Below, in pieces: positions 1 to 6,645 of a stretch of 36,179 nt of DNA. Every line of letters begins with the position of its first letter. Position 1 is the stretch's first letter. The translations under genes and the position numbers were made by a program. The DNA comes from Bacillota bacterium (lineage in GTDB: Bacteria > Bacillota > Halanaerobiia > B1SED10-174). Under the pieces are notes generated by a model. The model made no database searches. It worked only from the letters and a program-made list of their open reading frames with translations, and was not told the DNA's origin. The stretch spans positions 1 through 36,179 of the forward strand of contig SKTZ01000087.1 of assembly GCA_007122335.1 (NCBI GenBank). The letters run 5' to 3'.

Positions 1-2
1 AC

Positions 3-569
3 CTGCTTTTTTCCACTAGGGCCATGCTCGAAAATACCGATCCCGAAAAAACAAATAAGGATGTTTTTATAGAAACATTTTTTGGTCCTGAAGGTCTGGA
101 AGTTGAAGATTTTTTCCCTCTGTTTGAAGAATTTTATGCGAGGGATTTTCCCCGGTTGAATAATGGTTACGGACCTGTACCCGGAGCCCATGAAGCCCTG
201 GAAGCTTCTTTAGAAAGGGGATGCCAGCTGGTTTTGGCAACTAACCCCCTATTCCCTCGGGAAGCGGTTCTGGAAAGAATGCGCTGGGCGGGAATTGAAG
301 ATTATCCATTTGCCCTTGTTTCCAGTTATGAACACATGCATTTTTGCAAACCCAATCTACAGTACTACGAGGAAATCCTGGAAAGGCTTAACCTTGCTCC
401 GGAAGAAGTCCTTATGGTTGGCAATGATCCTCTCGAGGATTTGATAGCAGGTAAACTGGGAATAAAAACTTATCTGGCCGAAGATTACCTGGTTGCAAGA
501 AAGGAAAAACTCTCTCCGGATTATCAGGGAAAACTGAAGGGAGTTGTATCAATAATAAAAGAACAGTAA
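3..569 (+). CDS. HAD-superfamily hydrolase, 5' end cut off by window edge
   Basis: This is the C-terminal part of a haloacid dehalogenase-type phosphatase. Such enzymes remove phosphate from small cytosolic metabolites through an aspartyl-phosphate intermediate. The frame is open from base 3 with no stop, so the ATG at 24 is probably internal and the gene starts outside the window. Numbering from that ATG, the cap region comes first. Motif II follows as LATNPLF near residue 72, the motif III lysine as CKPN near residue 109, and motif IV as VGNDPLEDL near residue 131. Motif I (DxDGT) is not present and must lie upstream. The gene is followed by its own hairpin terminator, so it ends a transcript. 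The substrate cannot be told from the sequence. Confidence 0.85.
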   Translation: MLFSTRAMLENTDPEKTNKDVFIETFFGPEGLEVEDFFPLFEEFYARDFPRLNNGYGPVPGAHEALEASLERGCQLVLATNPLFPREAVLERMRWAGIEDYPFALVSSYEHMHFCKPNLQYYEEILERLNLAPEEVLMVGNDPLEDLIAGKLGIKTYLAEDYLVARKEKLSPDYQGKLKGVVSIIKEQ

Positions 570-570
570 A

Positions 571-604
571 GAAAGGCCGGTCCATCGGGGCCGGTTCTTT
601 GTCT
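571..604 (+). terminator. Rho-independent terminator after HAD gene
   Basis: A GC-rich hairpin (CCGGTCC, loop ATCG, GGGCCGG, with one G-T pair) is flanked by AAAGAA and TTCTTT, which can extend the stem. It starts two bases after the HAD stop codon and is followed by a short T-rich tail. It ends just before the ribosome binding site of the next gene. Confidence 0.6.
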
Positions 605-622
605 TGAAAGGAGGACCGGGGT

Positions 623-1063
623 ATGCGTTTGTGGAGTTTGCACCCCAGGTACCTGGATCGTTTAGGGTTGGTTGCAGTCTGGAGAGAGGGACTTCTGGCC
701 CAAAAAGTATTGGCAGGAAAAACCCGGGGCTACCAGAACCACCCCCAGCTGGAGCGGTTTCGGGAAAGCGAAAATCCCCCGGAAGCAATCGCCCAGTACC
801 TGCTGGGGGTCTGGCGGGAGGCCTGTCGGCGGGGGTATTGTTTTTCAGGGGAAAAGATCGGACCCACGGGACAGAATATTTTTCTACAGGTTTCCCGGGG
901 CCAGCTGGAGTTTGAACTGCAGTGGTTGGGGGAGAAATTGAAAAAAAGGGATTTCCGGGCCAGGCAAAAACTGCCTCCTGCAGAAAGAATTGATTCTCAC
1001 CCTCTTTTCCGGGTTGTTCCAGGAGAAATCGCCTCCTGGGAAAAAGGAAAATTGACAGATTAA
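623..1063 (+). CDS. Pyrimidine dimer DNA glycosylase / endonuclease V-like protein
   Basis: This 146-residue protein matches the bacterial branch of the T4 DenV (Pyr_excise) family. Those enzymes excise UV-induced pyrimidine dimers and cut the resulting abasic site. The family pattern is clear: an N-terminal MRLWSLHPRYLD, then the helix VAVWREGLLAQKVL, then TRGYQNHPQLERF, and later a YCFSGEKIG stretch. The length fits the family (about 140 residues). The start is ATG at 623, eight bases after AAAGGAGG (608-614). It appears to be a single-gene unit between the terminator upstream and the promoter of the next small gene. The C-terminal third, roughly residues 95 onward, is more divergent than the N-terminal half. 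The assignment is from recognised family motifs, not from a search. Confidence 0.8.
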   Translation: MRLWSLHPRYLDRLGLVAVWREGLLAQKVLAGKTRGYQNHPQLERFRESENPPEAIAQYLLGVWREACRRGYCFSGEKIGPTGQNIFLQVSRGQLEFELQWLGEKLKKRDFRARQKLPPAERIDSHPLFRVVPGEIASWEKGKLTD

Positions 1064-1114
1064 AAAATTGGCCTAAGAAATTAAAAAAATTAATAAAAGA
1101 ATTAATTTTTGGTG

Positions 1115-1143
1115 TTGACAAGATCACTGGGTATAGTTATAAT
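1115..1143 (+). promoter_or_regulatory. Perfect consensus sigma-A promoter
   Basis: TTGACA at 1115-1120 and TATAAT at 1138-1143 are both exact consensus hexamers, separated by exactly 17 bases. The start of transcription would be near 1150. The next gene is the small ORF at 1202, giving a leader of about 50 bases. Confidence 0.9.
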
Positions 1144-1201
1144 AAATATAGAACTTAAAATAATTAACTAAAAGATTAAAAATGATGAGGAGGTGGGAAG
1201 A

Positions 1202-1294
1202 ATGTTTGATTTTGGAGTAGCTTACCTGGCAGGTAAAGCCTACGAATTTAACAACCGCAAGGAAAGAGAACGCCAGCGTCGGCCCGGCCGTTAA
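1202..1294 (+). CDS. Small 30-residue protein, unknown function
   Basis: A 30-codon ORF has a textbook AGGAGGTG ribosome binding site (1188-1195) seven bases before its ATG, and a perfect sigma-A promoter about 60 bases upstream. The N-terminal half (MFDFGVAYLAGKAYEF) is mildly hydrophobic and aromatic. The C-terminal half is strongly basic (NRKERERQRRPGR), so binding to nucleic acid or to a membrane surface is possible. I do not recognise a family. The combination of ideal promoter and ideal ribosome binding site argues that it is a real and highly expressed gene. The alternative is that the ORF is incidental and the transcript is a small RNA reaching the terminator near 1443-1484. Confidence 0.6.
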   Translation: MFDFGVAYLAGKAYEFNNRKERERQRRPGR

Positions 1295-1337
1295 AAAAAG
1301 AAAGTAGGGATAAAAATGATAAAAGGAGAGTATTAGC

Positions 1338-1442
1338 TTGAAGAAAAAGGAGGCTGGAAGAGAGGTTCAAAAAAACCGGCTTTGCAACGCCGGTATTAAA
1401 CCTCGGGATAACATGATATTAAAAAGGAGCGAACATAACTGA
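1338..1442 (+). CDS. Possible 34-residue small ORF downstream of the small gene
   Basis: A TTG-initiated ORF follows AAAAGGAGAG at a workable distance and ends at the base of the next terminator. It is basic (LKKKEAGREVQKNRL at the start) and contains a hairpin-forming stretch (ACCGGC at 1375-1380 with GCCGGT at 1389-1394). Real coding status is doubtful. It may simply be the untranslated 3' part of the 1202 transcript. Confidence 0.22.
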   Translation: MKKKEAGREVQKNRLCNAGIKPRDNMILKRSEHN

Positions 1443-1484
1443 AAGGCCCTATCACCAGAAAGTGAGAGGCCTTAATTATTTTCT
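1443..1484 (+). terminator. Terminator of the small-gene transcript
   Basis: AAGGCC (1443-1448) pairs with GGCCTT (1468-1473), and inside it TCAC pairs with GTGA. A T-rich stretch follows (AATTATTTTCTTTTTTTT). It overlaps the 3' end of the convergent minus-strand transporter gene. Confidence 0.65.
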
Positions 1485-2353
1485 TTTTTTTCTCCTGGAG
1501 AATAGATTGTGAGGACAACCTGAGGCCAGCGGTTTTGGAACTCCTTATTTTTATGAGCGATTTTATCCTGGATTTCCGGGAAAGTGAGGCTTGGAGAAAA
1601 ATCAATTCCCGCCTCCAGGAAAATTTTCTGCCCTGCAGATCTAACTTTAAACTCCCTGATTTCCCCCAATTTTTCCAGCTCAATTATCATGGTGGGAATT
1701 TTTTTGTCCTCTGGGGCTCGGTCCAAAAGCTGGAGTATGCTTTTGCGGGAGGTTCTGATTCCTGCGAAAAGGAGAAAACCCGCAATTACTAAAGAACCCA
1801 GGGGATCAATATAAATTGACCAATCCCAGCCCAGCCCCACAAAAATCAGGGTAATTAAAACAACCAGGTCGATAAAAGTTTTGGCCTGGTAAAGCCCTCC
1901 CTGGGCTGTGAAAATTGGTGTAGTTTCCTCTTTATTCAGGCCCCGAAAACGAAACCAGAACCAGCCGTTGACCAGAACTCCGCCTCCTGCAACCAGGAAA
2001 CCTGGAAGAAGCCAGCCGGGAATAGCAGGGGAAATAAAACTCTGGATTGCCGAGTAGGATATGATTACAGCAGACCCCGTCATAATGACCCCCACCAGGA
2101 GGCTGGCCATATCTTCCATTTTTTCGGCCCCGAAATGGAACCGGTCATCGGGGCCCTGCATGACCCGGCGGTAAGCCAGCCAGGCCAGGAAAAGACCAAT
2201 TAGCTCGGTGTTACGGCGAAGAAAGTCCGCAAACAAAACGGTAGTCTGGCCAAAATAAAGGGCTACTCCTGTTCCCAGGGGAGCCCAGAGGCTGATCAAC
2301 CAGGCTGCGCGGAGAGTTCTTTCCTTTTTGCGGTGGAGTTCTTTCATTTTCAA
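1472..2353 (-). CDS. Cation diffusion facilitator (CDF)-like transporter with altered metal site
   Basis: This 293-residue membrane protein has the CDF layout. About six hydrophobic segments lie in residues 15-205, and a soluble C-terminal domain (about 210-290) resembles the CDF cytoplasmic metallochaperone-like fold. The HFGAEKMEDMASL loop corresponds to the family HPYGHGRAE motif. CDF proteins normally export Zn, Mn, Fe or Co in exchange for protons. The usual ADxxHxxxD of helix 2 is here ADFLRRNTE, and the usual HxxxD of helix 5 is AKTFID. Both metal-binding histidines are therefore replaced, so the substrate may be unusual. The start is TTG at 2353, seven bases after GGAGG. The alternative ATG at 2347 lies 13 bases from it. 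The TTG overlaps the stop of the upstream gene (TTGA), so the two are translationally coupled. Confidence 0.8.
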   Translation of the reverse strand: MKMKELHRKKERTLRAAWLISLWAPLGTGVALYFGQTTVLFADFLRRNTELIGLFLAWLAYRRVMQGPDDRFHFGAEKMEDMASLLVGVIMTGSAVIISYSAIQSFISPAIPGWLLPGFLVAGGGVLVNGWFWFRFRGLNKEETTPIFTAQGGLYQAKTFIDLVVLITLIFVGLGWDWSIYIDPLGSLVIAGFLLFAGIRTSRKSILQLLDRAPEDKKIPTMIIELEKLGEIREFKVRSAGQKIFLEAGIDFSPSLTFPEIQDKIAHKNKEFQNRWPQVVLTIYSPGEKKENN

Positions 2354-3093
2354 AACAACCCCTCCAGATAATTTAATAATAAGTAAACAGGTGTGGCTCC
2401 CGCGCAGACAAAAAGCGGAACCGTAAGAGTGTCAATTCCTTTCCGGGAAGAGGCTTCAACAACTGCTGAAGTTATCCCGGCAAAAATTGCCAGAACAATC
2501 TGGCCGGGAATAGCAAGGGGGTTGAAGAATAAAAGAACTGCAAAAACTCCAGCAGAAGCTGCTAGGGTTCCGGCGATGGTTCCCTCCTGGGTTTTCTTGC
2601 CGTCAAAAATTTTCTGTTTTAATTGGTTGCGACCGATGCTTTTTCCCACGAGAGCAGAGGTGGCATCACCAAAACCCCAGGCGACAACACCGATGGCAGC
2701 AATAAATTTGAATTCATCCCCCAGGATTCCCCAAAAAAGGGTAAGCAAAACAATAAGAACTATGCAGATATAGCCAATCTGAAAGGGGATCTCTGATTTT
2801 TTGGAATAACGTTTAACCTTCGTAATTGGAGCAGCTTTAAATTTTTCCAGAATAACAACCAGGACGAGGGCGGTAACCATTATCAAAAGTACCGAAATCA
2901 GGGCGGAATACCAGGTAGAAAAAAACCTCAGGATTATTATAATGGATAAACTGGCAAAAATGTGGTAGGATTTTCGGATTGGTTCTCTTTTGGCTTCTGG
3001 AAGAAATGCCGAGAGCAGTGCGATGGGAATTGCAAAAGCAAGGTAATATCCAACAAGAAAAGCTATTGCCACGAGATCCTGCTGAAGGTCCAA
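2350..3093 (-). CDS. Dolichol/phytol kinase-like (CTP-dependent, COG0170) membrane protein
   Basis: A 247-residue polytopic membrane protein with about seven hydrophobic segments. It carries hallmarks of the SEC59/VTE5/phosphatidate cytidylyltransferase-like group. RKSYHI is near residue 41. The CTP-binding signature GDATSALVGKSIGRNQL spans about residues 144-160, followed by KTQEGTIAGT. Members phosphorylate long-chain isoprenoid alcohols or activate lipids at the cytoplasmic membrane. The precise substrate is unknown. The start appears to be TTG at 3093, preceded at short distance by GGTGGGG; GTG seven codons in is another option. It overlaps the downstream CDF-like gene by four bases, so the two form an operon. 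Confidence 0.75.
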   Translation of the reverse strand: MDLQQDLVAIAFLVGYYLAFAIPIALLSAFLPEAKREPIRKSYHIFASLSIIIILRFFSTWYSALISVLLIMVTALVLVVILEKFKAAPITKVKRYSKKSEIPFQIGYICIVLIVLLTLFWGILGDEFKFIAAIGVVAWGFGDATSALVGKSIGRNQLKQKIFDGKKTQEGTIAGTLAASAGVFAVLLFFNPLAIPGQIVLAIFAGITSAVVEASSRKGIDTLTVPLFVCAGATPVYLLLNYLEGLF

Positions 3094-3151
3094 GTTGCCC
3101 CACCGCCCTTTCTTTTAATTAATGGTAAACTTCGGCATATTAAAGCTTTAT

Positions 3152-3185
3152 CCTTCCAGGGGCCTTTATTTTCTCCCCAGGAAGG
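3152..3185. promoter_or_regulatory. Imperfect hairpin in divergent intergenic region
   Basis: CCTTCC-A-GGGG (3152-3162) faces CCCC-A-GGAAGG (3175-3185). The stem has ten pairs with one A-A mismatch and a T-rich loop. It lies between the minus-strand kinase-like gene and the plus-strand DUF2087 gene. On the plus strand it is followed by TTAAAAGGTTTTTTAG, so it could act as a weak terminator or leader hairpin. Its function is not established. Confidence 0.35.
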
Positions 3186-3265
3186 TTAAAAGGTTTTTTA
3201 GTCAAAATAATAAACAGGTCCTTTTGCTGGGGAGCCGCCAGGAAGAAAGGGGAGAAATTGATAAA

Positions 3266-3544
3266 ATGAAAGAAATTCCGAAAGATATTAAGAATTTTTT
3301 TGATGAAGAAGGTCGCCTGGAAGTTTGGCCGGGGAAAAGGAAAAAACAGCTGTTGGCCCTGGAATTTATAGCAGGGCTTTTCCAGGTTGGCAGGGAATAT
3401 ACTGAAAAAGAAATTAATGAACTTCTGGAAAAAGTTCATACCTTCAATGATGCAGCCCTCTTACGACGGGAGTTATTTGAGCTGGGTTACCTGAACAGAA
3501 AAAAAGATGGTTCTTCTTACTGGAGAGACCGGGCGGAGGAATAA
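3266..3544 (+). CDS. DUF2087 domain protein (winged-helix-like)
   Basis: A 92-residue protein that matches DUF2087: the order KRKKQLLALEFIAGLF, then YTEKEINELL, then DAALLRRELFELGYLNR, then DGSSYWR is the family pattern. DUF2087 is a small winged-helix-like domain often found alone or fused to ArsR-type regulators, so a regulatory role is likely but unproven. The reading frame is open further upstream (to an ATG at 3122). The start at ATG 3266 is chosen because GGGGAG lies 11 bases before it and because the upstream extension crosses a hairpin and looks non-coding. The next gene begins two bases after the stop, so the gene heads an operon of acetyltransferases and methyltransferases. Confidence 0.75.
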   Translation: MKEIPKDIKNFFDEEGRLEVWPGKRKKQLLALEFIAGLFQVGREYTEKEINELLEKVHTFNDAALLRRELFELGYLNRKKDGSSYWRDRAEE

Positions 3545-3546
3545 AA

Positions 3547-4332
3547 TTGATTGAAGAACAGGGAGTTAACTTTTATTTCTGGGGGAATAAGTGTTTGTGG
3601 AAAGAATGGATGGCAGAGCAGGCCAGACTGGTTTCAGAAAAACTGGGAGCTGATTTTCAACAGCACGATATCGCTCTCCAGCCTGAACTGGCTCGGAGGA
3701 AAAGAATATTTTTTCCGGGAACAGTGGAAATTGGCGACTTTAAAATTCCCTATCCGGGTACCGCCGAAGAGATGCTGGCCTCTTTTAAACGGAGGGGTCC
3801 CCTTGGGGGGGAATTAAAAGTCCGTAAGCTTCCTGCAGGGATTCCCCAGAGAATAGAAAAATTAAAGGGAAAGCTAAAAGACGCAGCCCCTTTTTGTCGG
3901 GAAGACAGGCAGAGAAACTCCTTCAGAGAGAAGGAAAAATGGTTAGAAAAGCATATTTTACCCGGTTTAAATACTCCCGGTTATATTGCTTATAATGCTG
4001 AAGAGGCAGTGGGAGCAGTCGAATTTGTTTTGGAAAAAGACTGTCCCTATCCTCTCCCGGAAAAAGGGGAACGGAGCATTTTTGTGACCTGTATTTACGG
4101 CTCTTCAGAAGAAGGGGTTGATTATCGGGGGTATTTAATCGACTTTTTAGCTCAAAAGGCCAGAGAAGCTCGCTACCAGGCCCTGAATGTTTTAGCAGGG
4201 GAGAAAACTCCATATCCCAACGGCCCTGTTGAATTATTCCGGGCCAGGGGTTTTGAAAAAGAGGTTTTCCTGGAGCGGATTCTTTTAAGAAATTGCTGGG
4301 AAAATATTTCCTATCTCCAGAGGAAATTGTGA
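3547..4332 (+). CDS. GNAT-like acetyltransferase with possible thioredoxin-like N-terminus
   Basis: A 261-residue protein. The C-terminal half (about 110-261) has the spacing of a GNAT domain: a GYIAYNAEEAVGAVEFV strand pair, a YRGYLIDFLAQKARE acetyl-CoA-binding helix, then NGPVELFRARGFEKE near the end. The first 85 residues (FYFWGNKCLWKEWMAEQARL onward) look like a separate alpha/beta module. They carry a single Cys where thioredoxin-like folds have CxxC, a combination known in YoaP-type acetyltransferases. That resemblance is inference. The start TTG at 3547 is seven bases after GGAGG (3535-3539) and directly follows the DUF2087 stop, so the genes are co-transcribed. The substrate is unknown. 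Confidence 0.6.
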   Translation: MIEEQGVNFYFWGNKCLWKEWMAEQARLVSEKLGADFQQHDIALQPELARRKRIFFPGTVEIGDFKIPYPGTAEEMLASFKRRGPLGGELKVRKLPAGIPQRIEKLKGKLKDAAPFCREDRQRNSFREKEKWLEKHILPGLNTPGYIAYNAEEAVGAVEFVLEKDCPYPLPEKGERSIFVTCIYGSSEEGVDYRGYLIDFLAQKAREARYQALNVLAGEKTPYPNGPVELFRARGFEKEVFLERILLRNCWENISYLQRKL

Positions 4333-4347
4333 GAGGAGGGGGTTTAA

Positions 4348-4923
4348 TTGTTAGCTTACAGGCTAAATGAAGATAGTGAACTCAGGTTTTTAGAACCATT
4401 TCACGCCGAGGAACTTTTCGCCCTAACTCAGAAAAATAAAGAATATCTGAGTGAGTGGCTGCCCTGGGTTAAAAAGAATAAAGAAATTGAAGATTCAAGG
4501 AGATTTATTGAAGCAACCCGCCAGCAGTTTGCTGAAAATAAAGGAGTGCATTTAGGAATTTTTTATCGGGGGAAAATTGCCGGGGTAATTGGAATGCATG
4601 GAATAGACTGGCATAATCGCTCCACCAGTATCGGTTACTGGCTGGGGGAGCAATTCATGGGAAAAGGCCTGATTACAATGGCCTGTCGGGCCCTGATATA
4701 TTATTCCTTCCGGGAGTTAAATCTTCACCGGGTGGAGATCAGATGTGCGGTGGAGAATAAAAAAAGCAGGGGGGTTCCCGAAAGACTCGGGTTTAAAGAA
4801 GAGGGAAGGATTAGAGAAGCAGAGCTTTTGGACAATTATTATACCGACCATATCCTTTATGGATTTTTGGCGGGAGACTGGAATGAGCTGGAGCAGGACT
4901 CAGGAGGTGATGAAGCTGGATAA
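4348..4923 (+). CDS. RimJ/RimL-type N-acetyltransferase (YdaF-like)
   Basis: A 191-residue GNAT protein of the group that acetylates ribosomal-protein N-termini or related substrates. Visible family features are LRFLEPFHAEELFALTQKN at the N-terminus, YLSEWLPWV, the GVIGMHGIDW core strand, IGYWLGEQFMGKGLITMA (acetyl-CoA loop, residues about 99-113) and NLHRVEIRCAVENKKS. The late RLGFKEEGRIREAELLDNYY stretch is also typical. The start is TTG at 4348 with GAGGAGGGGG (4333-4342) five bases upstream. The 3' end overlaps the methyltransferase that follows. It sits third in the operon starting at 3266. Confidence 0.85.
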   Translation: MLAYRLNEDSELRFLEPFHAEELFALTQKNKEYLSEWLPWVKKNKEIEDSRRFIEATRQQFAENKGVHLGIFYRGKIAGVIGMHGIDWHNRSTSIGYWLGEQFMGKGLITMACRALIYYSFRELNLHRVEIRCAVENKKSRGVPERLGFKEEGRIREAELLDNYYTDHILYGFLAGDWNELEQDSGGDEAG

Positions 4924-5536
4924 AGATATTTTTAATAAATGGGCAGATAATTATGATAAAAGTGTAGAGGGAGAAGAAACCTTTCCTTTTGCCGGTTACC
5001 ATAAAATTCAGACTATGGTAAAGACGATGGTTTTAGCAGGGGCAGGGACAAAAATTTTAGACCTGGGAGTGGGAACCGGACTGGGTTCGGTTGAATTTTA
5101 CAAGCAGGGGGCTGAAATTACGGGAGTGGATTTTTCCGATAATATGCTGGAAAAAGCCCGGGAAAAAATGCCCGAGGCCCGGTTAATTAAGCATGATTTC
5201 TCCAAAAGTTTCCCTCCACCTGAACTTAGGGAGGAAAAATTTGATTATATAATACTCTCCTATGCCTTGCATCACCTCCCTGACTGGAAAAAAGTAGAGT
5301 TTCTCGGGGAGTTAAAAGAATTTTTAAAGCCCGGCGGCCGGATAGTCGTTGCAGATGTGGCCTTTGCTGATCGGAAAACCATGCAGAAAGCCCGGAAAAA
5401 GGCCGGTGACAGGTGGGATTCTTCAGAACACTACCCCATTATTGAGGACATTGCTTTCAGCCTGGAACAAAAAGGGTTTTCCCTGACCTTTTTCCAGATA
5501 TCTTTTTGTGCGGGGATCCTGCAGTTGCGGCAATAA
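4910..5536 (+). CDS. Class I SAM-dependent methyltransferase (YrrT-like)
   Basis: A protein of about 208 residues beginning MKLDKDIFNKWADNYDKSVEG. This opening is typical of the YrrT group of small-molecule methyltransferases. Motif I is ILDLGVGTGLGS, the acidic end of strand 2 is GVDFSDNM, and HHLPDW and LKPGGRIVVADVAF mark motifs post-II and III. The start is uncertain. ATG 4910 has AGGAGGTGA almost abutting it, while an in-frame ATG at 4883 has GGGAG six bases before it and would add nine residues. The gene overlaps the preceding acetyltransferase, a sign of translational coupling. A convergent terminator follows. Confidence 0.8.
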   Translation: MKLDKDIFNKWADNYDKSVEGEETFPFAGYHKIQTMVKTMVLAGAGTKILDLGVGTGLGSVEFYKQGAEITGVDFSDNMLEKAREKMPEARLIKHDFSKSFPPPELREEKFDYIILSYALHHLPDWKKVEFLGELKEFLKPGGRIVVADVAFADRKTMQKARKKAGDRWDSSEHYPIIEDIAFSLEQKGFSLTFFQISFCAGILQLRQ

Positions 5537-5537
5537 A

Positions 5538-5560
5538 AAACCTCCCCGGGGGGAGGTAGC
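5538..5560 (-). terminator. Terminator of the Gfo/Idh/MocA gene (possibly bidirectional)
   Basis: A palindrome ACCTCCC-CGGG-GGGAGGT (5540-5557) is followed on the minus strand by TTTTTTATTG. It sits between the convergent methyltransferase and oxidoreductase genes. The T-run is on the minus side, so it mainly serves the oxidoreductase. Confidence 0.8.
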
Positions 5561-5563
5561 ATT

Positions 5564-6523
5564 TTAGATTTCAACTGCACAGTTGTTTTGCAAAGCTTTA
5601 TTACAGGCCAGGCCAATTTTTAATGATTTTATTGCTGCATCAATGGAGAGATCCGGGCAGGGCAGGTTTTGCCTGATTGCGGAACAGACCTTTTCCAGAA
5701 CCAATTTGTTCTCGTCATCTCGTTTAGGGGTGATTTCTTCAATATTTCCATCCTGGTGGTAGATTGTTGTTTTTTCCTGGGGCTTATCTCCAAATTCTCC
5801 GGCATAGTTAATTGTTCCCCTGGAACAGACAATATTGTAACCGATGCTAAAGGGGTATCCGTGGGGAACCATCGAGGAACAATCTACACTGGCCATGCTG
5901 TCTAAATAATTCAGTGTTGCTACAACGTGGGCGTTATTATCGTTTCCGATGCCCCTTGCTGTAACGTGGTTGGGAATACCCAGAAGTTCAACCAGGAAAT
6001 CAAAATTATGCAGCGCAAAATTCAATACGATATCTTCGATTCCAACATTTTCCCAGAAGGAAGGGGTGCGATTATAGGTTGTTACCGAGCGTGGGGTTCC
6101 CAGTTTTCCGGACCGGATCAGGTCCAGGGCCATCTTGTGGGGAGGGGAATATTTAAAAAAAAGATTAACAAATAATTTCCGTTTGAATTTACGGGAAAAG
6201 TGCTGCATTTTCTGTGCTTCCTGCAGGGAATAGGCAAGGGGGGTTTCACAGAAGACGGTTTTCCCTTTTTCCAGAGCCGCAGTCACATATTCAAGGTGAA
6301 CCCTGGTTGGTAAACAAACATCAATTAAATCGATTTCCGGGTCTTCAATTAATTGATAGGGATCGGTAGTTACTTCAACTCCAAATTTTTCTTTTACTTC
6401 TTCCAATTTATCTGGTTTTCGGCCAAAGATGCTTTTTACCTGGACTCCTTCAATTGCCCGGTAATGTTCCGCATGGACCAGGCCGAACCCGGTACCCAAA
6501 ATTCCAACTTTAATAATCCCCAC
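5564..6523 (-). CDS. Gfo/Idh/MocA-family oxidoreductase lacking canonical catalytic Lys and Asp
   Basis: NAD(P)-dependent sugar-dehydrogenase-like protein of about 317 residues. The N-terminal Rossmann fold begins KVGILGTGFGLVH; the C-terminal GFO/IDH domain follows. Two family landmarks are changed. The EKP motif that supplies the catalytic lysine reads CETPLA, and the Asp of the later D-x-G-x-H motif reads LNFALHNFD, with the His kept. This suggests a non-standard reaction or a binding role. The start is a puzzle. The GTG at 6523 overlaps the GGAGG itself, and no ATG, GTG or TTG lies at proper spacing after it. ATT at 6517 or 6514 (five or eight bases from GGAGG) gives a perfect family N-terminus. 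A long extension to a TTG at 6664 would overlap the divergent gene and looks unlikely. Confidence 0.82.
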   Translation of the reverse strand: MGIIKVGILGTGFGLVHAEHYRAIEGVQVKSIFGRKPDKLEEVKEKFGVEVTTDPYQLIEDPEIDLIDVCLPTRVHLEYVTAALEKGKTVFCETPLAYSLQEAQKMQHFSRKFKRKLFVNLFFKYSPPHKMALDLIRSGKLGTPRSVTTYNRTPSFWENVGIEDIVLNFALHNFDFLVELLGIPNHVTARGIGNDNNAHVVATLNYLDSMASVDCSSMVPHGYPFSIGYNIVCSRGTINYAGEFGDKPQEKTTIYHQDGNIEEITPKRDDENKLVLEKVCSAIRQNLPCPDLSIDAAIKSLKIGLACNKALQNNCAVEI

Positions 6524-6645
6524 CTCCAGCTTTTCTGATGAACTAATTAGGTTTTCGCCTCCAGTTAAGAAATTCCTTCCCCGGGAAATCCCCTCTGGAA
6601 GGGAAAGGAGTATTATGTTATGATTGAACCGGAGTTGATTTTTAA

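Noticed and set aside
549-1127. 192-residue minus-strand ORF over the glycosylase gene
   Set aside because: Low-complexity Pro/Phe-rich translation, no ribosome binding site, and it lies opposite a clear family member.
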